From positions 186,001 to 250,000 of the forward strand of contig NZ_RCUX01000006.1 of assembly GCF_003667565.1 (NCBI RefSeq): a stretch of 64,000 nucleotides of DNA. Reading direction: 5' to 3'. This DNA comes from Mycetocola tolaasinivorans (GTDB lineage Bacteria; Actinomycetota; Actinomycetes; Actinomycetales; Microbacteriaceae). Positions 46,452-54,845 of this stretch are shown here, in pieces (the stretch's first letter is position 1; each line of letters starts with the position of its first letter). Made by a program: the position numbers and the translations under genes. The notes under the pieces are model-generated. The model was not told the DNA's origin. It was given only the letters and a program-made list of their open reading frames with translations, and did not search any database.

Positions 46452-48002
46452 CTACGCTCGCAGCGCCAGCCAGAAGTTTGTTCGGGCCTCCATGGAGTCC
46501 AGCGGGGAGTCGGCGAGGCGTTCGATCAGGGTGATGCGGGCGCGCAGGGTGTGGCGGTGGATGCCGAGTTCGCGGGCGGCGGGATCCCACTGGCCGTTGT
46601 GTTCGAGCCAGCTGCGCAGCGCCGGAATGAGCTCGGTGCCGTGGGAGGCATCGTGGGCCTCCAGCGGCGCGAGGAGTTCGCGGGCGCGATCGCGCACCAC
46701 GTCGGTGCACAGGAGCTCGGCGATGCCGCGCCCACCCACCGCGGAAAACGTGGTGAGGCCGGGGGAGTGCGGGTCGGCGGCGAGAGCCCGGCGGGCCTGA
46801 TCGATGCCCTGCTCCAGCGCCGGATACCCGAGGGGCTCGGAGAGCCCGCCGGAGAGCCCGCGCGCTGTACCCAGCTCGGCGAGGCGCTCGGCCGCGTCAT
46901 CCGCGGGAAGAATCACGATGATCTCGCGCCCGCGGGTCGCGAAAAAGCACCAGCCCGGGGTGGTTTGCGCCCGCTCATCGAGCTCACGCAGCAGCGGATT
47001 TCCCGCACCGTGCCCCGGATGCCAGATGGCCACGCGCACCGGCTCCGGCGGCAGCGCCTCATGGATGTGTTGCAGCACGAGCCGGGTGAGTGAGGGGCGG
47101 GCATCCAGCAGGGCCTCCAGCGCACCCGAGCGTAGGGCGCGCCTTCCGCGGCGCAGCCCTCGACCCTGCTCCAGCGCGAGCCCGGTGAGGGCCACCACGT
47201 TGGTGATGACACTCTGCTCGGCGGGATCGGGAGCCGGCCCCACGATCGCGAGCACCGCGCGCAGGTCTTCACGCCGGCCCACGGTCTGCAGGCTCACCGT
47301 GCCCGCGGGCGTTTCCAGTGTTGCGGCCGCGCGCTGCCCGCGGTCGAGGAGTGCGGCGGCCTCCGCCCCGACCTCGGCGGGCGGGTCAATCGGCGGCCCA
47401 AACCGGGCGAGGCTGGGGCCGGGCGCGCTGTACAGCAGCACCGGTCGGTGCAGCAGCCGGGCGAGCTCCACAAAGATTTCGCGCTGCGGATTGGGGCGCA
47501 GCGCGGCAAACGAGATCGCACGCTGCGCGTTCATCGCCCACGCCTGACGCTCTCCGGCGGCGGCGGCGAGCGCATCCGCCGCGGTGCGGATCACGGCGAT
47601 AAACGCGGTGCGATAGGGCACCTCAAACAGCAGCAGCCCCTCGGCCTCGCAGGCGGAGACGAGCGCGTCGGGGAGCCCCGGATGCACCACATCGGTGCCG
47701 TAGCCGAGCGCCGCAACCCCGGCATCGGCCAGGCGGTGCACGTAGCTCGCGTAGTCGGTGCTGAGCGCGGGGCCGGTGCGGGTGCCGTTGATCCCCGGGC
47801 GGCGGGCGTCGGCACCCTCCTCGGCGAGGAACTGGCTGCCGGTGGTGAGCAGCACCTGATCGCGCGCGAGGAAGGGCGTGGGGTCGGCAAGGTCGGAGCT
47901 CGACACCCACTCGATCGCAATGTCGCGGGCCGACGGATTATCGACGATCCGGCGCAGGCCGAGCGCGGGATGGGCGAGCAGGCGATCCACGGTCAGTGAC
48001 AT
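46452..48002 (-). CDS. PucR-family transcriptional regulator, probable GABA/putrescine operon activator
   Basis: 516 residues: N-terminal purine catabolism regulator-like domain (LAHPALGLRRIVDNPSARDI, VLLTTGSQFLAEEG), a middle domain of unknown ligand, and a C-terminal GGDEF-like/HTH_30 PucR domain ending WDPAARELGIHRHTLRARITLIERL, the DNA-binding helix-turn-helix. Divergent from gabT, so control of the putrescine-to-succinate operon by GABA or an intermediate is inferred (actinobacterial GabR-type PucR regulators exist). ATG 48002 is leaderless. Confidence 0.87.
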   Translation of the reverse strand: MSLTVDRLLAHPALGLRRIVDNPSARDIAIEWVSSSDLADPTPFLARDQVLLTTGSQFLAEEGADARRPGINGTRTGPALSTDYASYVHRLADAGVAALGYGTDVVHPGLPDALVSACEAEGLLLFEVPYRTAFIAVIRTAADALAAAAGERQAWAMNAQRAISFAALRPNPQREIFVELARLLHRPVLLYSAPGPSLARFGPPIDPPAEVGAEAAALLDRGQRAAATLETPAGTVSLQTVGRREDLRAVLAIVGPAPDPAEQSVITNVVALTGLALEQGRGLRRGRRALRSGALEALLDARPSLTRLVLQHIHEALPPEPVRVAIWHPGHGAGNPLLRELDERAQTTPGWCFFATRGREIIVILPADDAAERLAELGTARGLSGGLSEPLGYPALEQGIDQARRALAADPHSPGLTTFSAVGGRGIAELLCTDVVRDRARELLAPLEAHDASHGTELIPALRSWLEHNGQWDPAARELGIHRHTLRARITLIERLADSPLDSMEARTNFWLALRA

Positions 48003-48008
48003 GACACC

Positions 48009-48014
48009 ACCCTA
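48009..48014 (-). promoter_or_regulatory. Leaderless -10 box of the PucR gene
   Basis: TAGGGT, spacer GGTGTC, ATG 48002. Downstream in the divergent region TGTCGA occurs at 48031 and 48062, 31 bases apart, a possible pair of regulator half-sites. Confidence 0.45.
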
Positions 48015-48190
48015 GACCCCTCTGCCAGAGTGTCGAAGAATTCACCGGAGGTTTGACAGATTGTCGAGGGGATTTCCGGGCGCGCGTGCCTAGTCTGAGG
48101 ACAGATGGTGCGCAGAGGGACCATTCCGGGCGGTCACACGCCCGACCGTTGCGCATCCCCTTAAACGCCACAAGTACCAAGGAGTGTTCA

Positions 48191-49534
48191 ATGTCCGAGA
48201 CCCCCGCACGCGGAGCCAACCTGACCCAGGCCCGAAACCTGGTCACCTCTATTCCCGGTCCGCGCTCGCAGGAACTGATGGCGCGCAAGCGGGCCGCGGT
48301 CTCGAACGCCATCGGCACCACGATGCCGGTCTTCGCCGAGGCAGCCTTCGGCGGCGTGATCCGCGACGTAGACGGCAACACCCTGATCGACCTGGGCTCC
48401 GGCATCGCCGTCACCGGTGTGGGCAACGCCAACCCGCGCGTGGTCGCGGCCGTTTCCGCTCAGCTCGAGGCCTTCACCCACACCTGCTTCATGATCACCC
48501 CCTACGACGGCTACGTCGAGGTGGCCGAGAAGCTCAACCGGCTCACCCCCGGAGACTTCGACAAGCGCTCGGCGCTGTTCAACTCGGGTTCGGAGGCCGT
48601 GGAGAACGCGGTCAAGATCGCCCGCTCCTACACCGGCAAGACCGCCGTGGTGGCGTTTGACCACGCGTACCACGGCCGCACCAACCTGACCCTGGCGCTG
48701 ACCGCCAAGAACCAGCCCTATAAGTCCGGCTTTGGCCCCTTCGCCTCGGACATCTACCGCGCCCCGCTGAGCTACCCCTTCCGCGATGGCAACCGCACCG
48801 GTGCCGAGGCCGCGAAGATCGCGATCTCGCAGATCGAGAAGCAGGTCGGGGCCGAGAACCTGGCCGCGATCATCATCGAGCCCATCCAGGGCGAGGGCGG
48901 CTTCATCGTTCCCGCCGAGGGCTTCCTCCCCGCGCTGTCCGCCTGGGCCACGGAGAATGGCGTGGTCTTCATCGCCGATGAGGTCCAGACCGGCTTCGCC
49001 CGCACCGGCGCGATGTTCGCCTCGGAGCTGTTTGGCATCGAGCCCGACCTCATCGTGACCGCCAAGGGCATCGCCGGCGGTCTGCCGCTGTCGGCCGTGA
49101 CCGGCCGCGCCGAGATCATGGACGCCCCGCAGACTGGTGGCCTCGGCGGCACCTACGGCGGAAACCCGCTGGCCTGTGCCGCGGCCCTCGCCAGCATCGA
49201 CGCCTTCGAGCAGGACGGCCTGATCGAGGCCGCCCAGCGCATCGAGAAGCAGATCACCTCCGCCTTCCTCGCCGCCCAGACCACCGACGCCCGCATCGGC
49301 GACGTGCGTGGCCGCGGCGCGATGATCGCGATCGAGTTCGTGAACCCCGAGACCGGCGAGCCGGACGCGGCCCTCACCGGCGCGATCGCTAAGGCCGCCC
49401 ACAACCAGGGCGTGATCGTGCTGACCTGCGGGACCTACGGCAACGTGATCCGCTTCCTCCCGCCGCTGACCATCTCCGAGGAGCTGCTGGCCGAGGGCCT
49501 GAGCATCGTTCTCGACGCACTCGCACACGCCTAG
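48191..49534 (+). CDS. gabT: 4-Aminobutyrate aminotransferase
   Basis: 447 residues, class III PLP aminotransferase: GSGIAVTGVGNANPRVVAAV, NSGSEAVENAVKIAR, FDHAYHGRTNLTLALT, ADEVQTGFARTG and Lys292 in IVTAKGIAGG for the Schiff base. It converts GABA and 2-oxoglutarate to succinate semialdehyde and glutamate. ATG 48191 has AAGGAGTG 5-8 bases upstream, rejecting the frame from 48053. First gene of the putrescine operon. Confidence 0.94.
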   Translation: MSETPARGANLTQARNLVTSIPGPRSQELMARKRAAVSNAIGTTMPVFAEAAFGGVIRDVDGNTLIDLGSGIAVTGVGNANPRVVAAVSAQLEAFTHTCFMITPYDGYVEVAEKLNRLTPGDFDKRSALFNSGSEAVENAVKIARSYTGKTAVVAFDHAYHGRTNLTLALTAKNQPYKSGFGPFASDIYRAPLSYPFRDGNRTGAEAAKIAISQIEKQVGAENLAAIIIEPIQGEGGFIVPAEGFLPALSAWATENGVVFIADEVQTGFARTGAMFASELFGIEPDLIVTAKGIAGGLPLSAVTGRAEIMDAPQTGGLGGTYGGNPLACAAALASIDAFEQDGLIEAAQRIEKQITSAFLAAQTTDARIGDVRGRGAMIAIEFVNPETGEPDAALTGAIAKAAHNQGVIVLTCGTYGNVIRFLPPLTISEELLAEGLSIVLDALAHA

Positions 49535-49549
49535 AAAGGAATCAGACCG

Positions 49550-51010
49550 ATGACTACCGAAGCAGAACTGCTGGCGAAGATCCCCACCGGGCTCTTCATC
49601 GGAGGCGAATGGCGCGAGGCATCCGATGGATCCACCCTCGACGTGCTCGATCCCGCCACCGGTAAAACCCTCGTCGAGATTGCCGACGCCACCGTGGAGG
49701 ACGGTGCCGCGGCCCTCGACGCCGCCGTGGCCGCCCAGGCCGACTGGGCCGCGACCCCGGCCCGCGCCCGCGGCGAGATCCTGCGCCGCGCTTTTGACCT
49801 CCTGCAGGAGCGCCGCGCGGAGTTCGCGCTGCTGATGACCCTGGAGATGGGCAAGCCCCTGGCCGAGGCCAACGGAGAGGTCACCTACGGGGGCGAGTTC
49901 CTGCGCTGGTTCAGCGAGGAGGCCGCGCGCCTCACCGGTCGCTACGGCACCAACCCCGAGGGCACCGGCACCATGATCGTCTCGCAGCAGCCCGTGGGCC
50001 CCAGCTTCCTGATCACCCCGTGGAACTTCCCGCTGGCCATGGCCACCCGCAAAATCGCTCCGGCGCTCGCCGCCGGCTGCACCGTGGTGCTGAAGCCCGC
50101 CGCGCTGACCCCGCTCACCAGCCTCGCGTTTGCGCAGCTGCTCGCGGATGCGGGCCTGCCCGCCGGTGTGGTCAACGTCGTGACCACCTCGCGCTCGCAG
50201 GAGCTCTCGGCCCCCATCATCGCCGACTCCCGCCTGCGCAAGCTCTCCTTCACCGGATCGACCGGTGTGGGCCAGGCGCTGCTGCGTCAGAGCGCCGACA
50301 ACGTGCTGCGCACCTCGATGGAGCTCGGCGGCAACGCCCCGTTCGTCATCTTCGAGGACGCCGACCTCGACGCCGCGATCGAGGGTGCCCTCGCCGCCAA
50401 GTTCCGCAACATCGGCCAGGCCTGCACCGCCGCCAACCGCTTCATCGTGCACGAGTCGATCGCCGCGGAGTTCACCACCCGCGTGACCGAGCGCGTCAAC
50501 GCGATGAAGATCGGTCGCGGCACCGAGGAGGGCGTGCAGATCGGCCCGCTGATCGATGACCGCGCGGTCGCCAAGTGCGTCGCCCTGGTGGAGGACGCGG
50601 TCACCCGCGGTGCCACCCTGCACACCGGTGGCACCGCCATCGACGGTGAGGGCTCATACTTCGCCCCGGCCGTGCTGAGCGGTGTGGTGCCCGGATCAGA
50701 CATCCTGCGCGAGGAGATCTTCGGGCCGGTCCTCGCCATCTCGACCTTCACCACCGAGGCCGAGGCCATCGCCGCGGCCAACGACACCGAGTACGGCCTG
50801 GTGAGCTACGTCTTTACCACCGACCAGGGCCGTGCACAACGGTTGATCGGTGCGCTGGAGACCGGCATGATGGGCCTCAACGTCGGGGTACTCTCCAACG
50901 CCGCCGCACCGTTTGGTGGGGTCAAGCAGTCCGGAATCGGCCGCGAGGGCGGTTCCGAGGGTATCCACGAGTATCTGTCCACGAAGTACACGATGGCCCC
51001 GCTGGGCTAG
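49550..51010 (+). CDS. gabD: Succinate-semialdehyde dehydrogenase
   Basis: 486 residues of the aldehyde dehydrogenase family: TPWNFPLAMATRKIAPALAAG, FTGSTGVGQALL, Glu in MELGGNAPFVIF, and nucleophile Cys292 in NIGQACTAANRFIVH; C-terminal PFGGVKQSGIGREGG typical of GabD. NAD(P)-dependent oxidation of succinate semialdehyde to succinate. The gene starts 15 bases after gabT. Confidence 0.92.
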   Translation: MTTEAELLAKIPTGLFIGGEWREASDGSTLDVLDPATGKTLVEIADATVEDGAAALDAAVAAQADWAATPARARGEILRRAFDLLQERRAEFALLMTLEMGKPLAEANGEVTYGGEFLRWFSEEAARLTGRYGTNPEGTGTMIVSQQPVGPSFLITPWNFPLAMATRKIAPALAAGCTVVLKPAALTPLTSLAFAQLLADAGLPAGVVNVVTTSRSQELSAPIIADSRLRKLSFTGSTGVGQALLRQSADNVLRTSMELGGNAPFVIFEDADLDAAIEGALAAKFRNIGQACTAANRFIVHESIAAEFTTRVTERVNAMKIGRGTEEGVQIGPLIDDRAVAKCVALVEDAVTRGATLHTGGTAIDGEGSYFAPAVLSGVVPGSDILREEIFGPVLAISTFTTEAEAIAAANDTEYGLVSYVFTTDQGRAQRLIGALETGMMGLNVGVLSNAAAPFGGVKQSGIGREGGSEGIHEYLSTKYTMAPLG

Positions 51011-51029
51011 AGCGAAACGGGAGAAGAGC

Positions 51030-52460
51030 ATGACCGAGAAGCTGCAAAACTTTATCAACGGAGTGTTCGTCGAGGTGGCCGGTACCACGGTCCTCGATGT
51101 GATTGATCCGGCCACCGAGAACGTGGTGGCCCACGCCCCGGTGTCGATCGAATCGGATGTGGATGCGGCCTTCGCCGCCGCCAAGACCGCGTTCGCGACC
51201 TGGCGTCGGAGCACCCCGGCCGACCGCCAGCTGGCCCTGCTGAAGCTGGCCGACGCCATCGAGGAAAACCAGGACGCCCTGGTGGCCGCTCAGGTGCGCA
51301 ACACCGGCCAGCCGATCGAGACCGTGCGTGCCGAGGAGATCCTGACCGGTGCCCAGCAGCTGCGCTTCTTCGCCGGTGCCGCCCGCACCCTCGAGGGCAA
51401 GGCCGCCGCCGAATACGTCGAGGGTTTCACCTCGTTTGTGCGCCGCGAGCCCATCGGTGTGGTCGCTCAGGTCACCCCGTGGAACTACCCGTTCCTGATG
51501 GCGATCTGGAAGATCGGCCCGGCGCTCGCCGCCGGTAACACGATCGTGCTGAAGCCCTCGGACACCACCCCCGAGTCCACCCTCGAACTCGCGCGCATCA
51601 CCGCCGGTATCCTTCCGGACGGCGTGCTCAACGTGGTGCTCGGCGATGCCAGCACCGGCACCCTGCTGACCGAGCATAAGACGCCGGGCCTCGTCGCAAT
51701 CACCGGTTCGGTGCGTGCGGGACAGGCGGTGGCCACCTCGGCCGCCAAGAACCTGCACCGCGTGCACCTGGAGCTCGGTGGTAAGGCACCCACCGTGGTG
51801 TTTGAGGACGCCGATATCGAGGCCGCCGCCCAGGGCATCGCCGAGGCCGGCTACTTCAACGCCGGTCAGGACTGCACCGCCGCCACCCGCGTGATCGTGC
51901 ACCGCTCCAGGCACGATGAGTTTGTGAAGGCACTCGTGGCCGCGGCCAACGCGACCGTGACCGCGGGCCCGGACAACCCCGACGCCCTCTACGGCCCGAT
52001 GAATAACAGGAACCACTTCGCCCAGGTGCTCTCCGTGCTGGAGAACCTGCCCGCACACGCCACCGTGGCCGCCGGCGGAAAGCGCGTGGGGGAGACCGGC
52101 TACTTCATCGCCCCCACCGTCATCACCGGCGTGAAGCAGACCGATGACGTGGTGCAGAAGGAAAGCTTCGGCCCGATCCTCACCGTGCAGGCCTTCGATA
52201 CCGAGGAGGAGGCCATCGAGCTCGCAAACGATGTCGAGTACGCCCTCGCCTCGAGCGTCTGGACCGCCAATCACCCGCGCGCGATGCGCCTGGCCCGCGA
52301 CCTCGACTTCGGCTGCGTGTGGATCAACACCCACATCGTGCTGGCCGCCGAAATGCCGCACGGCGGCTTCAAGAAGTCGGGCTACGGCAAGGACCTCTCG
52401 GGCTATGGCTTCGAGGACTACACCCGGATCAAGCACGTGATGACCAGCCTCGAGGGCTAG
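51030..52460 (+). CDS. patD: Gamma-aminobutyraldehyde dehydrogenase
   Basis: 476 residues: aldehyde dehydrogenase with VTPWNYPFLMAIWKIGPALA, LELGGKAPTVVFEDAD, and Cys282 in NAGQDCTAATRVIVH. The GQDCTA cysteine motif and HGGFKKSGYGKDLSGYGFEDY ending match the aminobutyraldehyde subfamily (PatD/YdcW) and not GabD. It oxidises 4-aminobutanal from putrescine to GABA. ATG 51030 has GGGAGAAG ahead. It sits between gabD and the putrescine oxidase, consistent with its substrate. Confidence 0.88.
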   Translation: MTEKLQNFINGVFVEVAGTTVLDVIDPATENVVAHAPVSIESDVDAAFAAAKTAFATWRRSTPADRQLALLKLADAIEENQDALVAAQVRNTGQPIETVRAEEILTGAQQLRFFAGAARTLEGKAAAEYVEGFTSFVRREPIGVVAQVTPWNYPFLMAIWKIGPALAAGNTIVLKPSDTTPESTLELARITAGILPDGVLNVVLGDASTGTLLTEHKTPGLVAITGSVRAGQAVATSAAKNLHRVHLELGGKAPTVVFEDADIEAAAQGIAEAGYFNAGQDCTAATRVIVHRSRHDEFVKALVAAANATVTAGPDNPDALYGPMNNRNHFAQVLSVLENLPAHATVAAGGKRVGETGYFIAPTVITGVKQTDDVVQKESFGPILTVQAFDTEEEAIELANDVEYALASSVWTANHPRAMRLARDLDFGCVWINTHIVLAAEMPHGGFKKSGYGKDLSGYGFEDYTRIKHVMTSLEG

Positions 52461-52486
52461 TCGACCGTTTTAGGAAAGGACACAGC

Positions 52487-53848
52487 ATGACTGAAATCAC
52501 ACGCGATGTTGTCATCATCGGAGCGGGAGCATCGGGGCTCACCGCCGCGACGGACCTGAAGGCACGGGGACTCACGGTCGCCGTTCTCGAAGCCCGTGAC
52601 CGGGTGGGCGGCCGCCTCTGGACCGACACCATCGAGGGCGCAATGCTCGAAATCGGTGGACAGTGGGTCTCGCCGGATCAGACCGCCCTCATCGAAACCC
52701 TCGACAACCTGAAGCTCGACACCTTCTCGCGCTACCGCGAGGGCGAGTCGATCTACATCGGCCGCGACGGAACCCACACCCGCTACAGCGGTGACCGCTT
52801 CCCGGTGGACGCCGAGACCGCGGCCGAGATGGACCGCCTGATCGTGATCCTCGACGAGCTCGCCGAGAGCGTCGGGGCGACCGAGCCCTGGGCGCACCCG
52901 CGCGCAAAGGAACTCGACTCGATCACCTGGCAGGCCTGGCTCGAGGAAAACACCGACAATATCGAGGCCCGCGACAACATCGGCCTGTTTGTGGCCGAAG
53001 CCATGCTGACCAAGCCCCGGCACGCCTTCTCCGCGCTGCAGGCCATCCTGATGGCCGCCTCGGCGGGCAGCTTCTCGAACCTCGTTGACGAGGACTTCAT
53101 CCTCGACAAGCGCGTGATCGGTGGCCTGCAGCAGGTGCCGCTGCGCCTGGCCGAAAACCTCGGCGAGGACGTCTTCCTGAGCCAGCCGGTCCGCCGCCTG
53201 GAGTACACCGAGGACTCGGTGACCGCGATCGCCGACGGCATCACCGTGCACGCGAAGTTCGCGATCATGGCCGTGCCGCCGAACCTGTACTCGCGGGTGG
53301 ACTACCAGCCGCCGCTGCCGCGCCTCAAGCACCAGATGCACCAGCACATGTCGCTGGGCCTCGTCATCAAGGTGCACGCGGTGTACGAGACCCCGTTCTG
53401 GCGTGAGGACGGCCTCTCCGGTACCGTCTTCAGCCCGTACCAGCTCGTGCACGAGGCCTATGACAACACCAACCACGAGGACCCCCGCGGTACCCTGGTG
53501 GGCTTTGTCTCCGACCAGCACGCCGACGGTGTCTTCCAGCAGGATGCCGCGGCCCGCAAGGCCGCGATTCTCGAGTCGCTCGCGACCTACTACGGCGAGC
53601 AGGCGAAGAACCCCGTGGTCTACTACGAGTCCGACTGGGGCAGCGAGGAGTGGACCCGCGGAGCGTACGCCACCTCGTTCGACATGGGCGGGCTGGAGCG
53701 CTACGGCGCGATGCAGTCCACCCCGGTTGGGCCGATCTACTGGTCCTCCTCGGACCTCGCGGCCGAGGGCTTCCAGCACGTGGACGGCGCCATTCGCGTC
53801 GGCCACGACACCGCGGCGGCGATCATCGCCCGCCACGAATCCCAGTAG
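52487..53848 (+). CDS. puo: Flavin-containing amine oxidase, probable putrescine oxidase
   Basis: 453 residues of the monoamine oxidase fold: FAD-binding VVIIGAGASGLTAATDLKAR, RDRVGGRLWTDTIEGAMLEIGG (GG motif, then GGQWV), and C-terminal SSDLAAEGFQHVDGAIR with the FAD-contacting residues. Putrescine oxidases of Gram-positive bacteria (Kocuria, Rhodococcus) have this length and soluble layout with no signal peptide. It produces 4-aminobutanal, ammonia and H2O2, feeding patD. The order puo after patD and the GABA genes supports the assignment; other amines are possible. Confidence 0.85.
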   Translation: MTEITRDVVIIGAGASGLTAATDLKARGLTVAVLEARDRVGGRLWTDTIEGAMLEIGGQWVSPDQTALIETLDNLKLDTFSRYREGESIYIGRDGTHTRYSGDRFPVDAETAAEMDRLIVILDELAESVGATEPWAHPRAKELDSITWQAWLEENTDNIEARDNIGLFVAEAMLTKPRHAFSALQAILMAASAGSFSNLVDEDFILDKRVIGGLQQVPLRLAENLGEDVFLSQPVRRLEYTEDSVTAIADGITVHAKFAIMAVPPNLYSRVDYQPPLPRLKHQMHQHMSLGLVIKVHAVYETPFWREDGLSGTVFSPYQLVHEAYDNTNHEDPRGTLVGFVSDQHADGVFQQDAAARKAAILESLATYYGEQAKNPVVYYESDWGSEEWTRGAYATSFDMGGLERYGAMQSTPVGPIYWSSSDLAAEGFQHVDGAIRVGHDTAAAIIARHESQ

Positions 53849-53895
53849 TTTCCGAACGATCCGGAACCGGATCAGCACACAGGATGTGATACCTC

Positions 53896-53921
53896 GGGCG
53901 GGGTACAACCGTACCCCGCCC
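53896..53921 (+). terminator. Hairpin between puo and the universal stress protein gene
   Basis: GGGCGGGGTAC and its complement (11 bp) around AACC. No T-run follows immediately (CCCCTTTTCA later), so it may be an attenuator or RNA-processing hairpin that splits the operon. Confidence 0.45.
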
Positions 53922-53960
53922 CCAGACTCCCCTTTTCAGTGAAGAAAGCGAGTGCTCTGC

Positions 53961-54845
53961 ATGCGATACGTCGTCGGCTATACCAATACGCCTCAGGGGG
54001 CCGATGCGCTGGCCCTCGCGGCCCGCCTCGCCCGCTCCCGCGGTGCGGACCTGGACCTCGTCCTGGTTCTCGACCGGGAGGAGCGCAACCAGCTCGTTCC
54101 CACCTCTCCCGGGTTCAACCTCTATAAGCACCAGCTGGCCGAGAGCTGGCTCGTGCAGGCGATCGCCACCCTGCCGGCGGGCATCGAGGCTCGCCACCAC
54201 GTGGTATATGCCGAGTCGTTCTCCGAGGGTCTGATCCTCGCAGCCGAGGAGCTCAACGTGCGTGCGATCATCGTGGGTGCCGGAGGCGGCATCTTCGGTC
54301 GATTCAGTGTCGGCTCGGTGGCCAACGCGCTGCTGCACTCCTCCCCGGTCCCGGTGGCTCTGGCTCCGGCCGGGTTCGCCGAAACCGCGGATCCGAACGC
54401 CGTGCTCACCCGGGTTACCGCGGCCATCGGCCTGCGAGCCGGTGCCCAGAACGTCCTGAACGCGGCCGTGAACCTCGCGGGCACCGCGAAGATTCCGCTG
54501 CGGCTCCTCTCCGTGGTGGCGCTCGATGCGCCCGAGGGTGCGGAGGATCCCGAAGCACAGGCTCGAGCCCACGCGCACGCCGAGGCCGTACAGGCCGGGG
54601 CACGCGAGGCGCTGCCCGCGGACATCGAGGTGACCACCGAGATCGTGACCGGCAAGCGGATCGAGGACGCCGTGCTGTCGGTTGAGTGGGATCCCAACGA
54701 GATCGTGCTGGTGGGCTCTAGCCGACTTGCCCGCCCCGCCCACCTCTTCATCGGGTCCACCGCATCGAAGATGCTGCGTGAGCTGCCCGTGCCCATGAGC
54801 GTCGTCCCGCGTGACTCGGTCCTCTCGCAGGGAGCCGGATCATGA
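53961..54845 (+). CDS. Universal stress protein, tandem-domain
   Basis: 294 residues with two UspA domains: N half ALALAARLARSRGADLDLVLV to AIIVGAGGGIFGRFSVGSVANALLHSSPVPVALAP (ATP-binding GxxGx9GS), C half ending IVLVGSSRLARPAHLFIGSTASKMLRELPVPMSVVP (same motif). It binds nucleotide in the cytoplasm. ATG 53961 is preferred over 53952. Its TGA overlaps the permease ATG (ATGA), so it is made in step with the permease; a regulatory role on transport is inferred, not shown. Confidence 0.88.
   Translation: MRYVVGYTNTPQGADALALAARLARSRGADLDLVLVLDREERNQLVPTSPGFNLYKHQLAESWLVQAIATLPAGIEARHHVVYAESFSEGLILAAEELNVRAIIVGAGGGIFGRFSVGSVANALLHSSPVPVALAPAGFAETADPNAVLTRVTAAIGLRAGAQNVLNAAVNLAGTAKIPLRLLSVVALDAPEGAEDPEAQARAHAHAEAVQAGAREALPADIEVTTEIVTGKRIEDAVLSVEWDPNEIVLVGSSRLARPAHLFIGSTASKMLRELPVPMSVVPRDSVLSQGAGS

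Noticed and set aside
45991..46710. N-terminal extension of the permease-like gene
   Set aside because: It reads through padR in another frame; the GTGA overlap at 45987-45990 marks the real start.
48001..48190. A sigma-70 -35/-10 pair for gabT around TTTGACA (48052)
   Set aside because: No convincing -10 at 16-18 bases downstream; only the TGTCGA half-sites stand out.
48188..50623. 811-residue open frame on the minus strand over gabT and gabD
   Set aside because: High-GC shadow of two strong + strand enzymes; the protein is Gly/His/Arg-rich without domain signatures.
50922..52436. 504-residue minus-strand frame over patD
   Set aside because: Shadow of an aldehyde dehydrogenase; no start signal and no family motifs.
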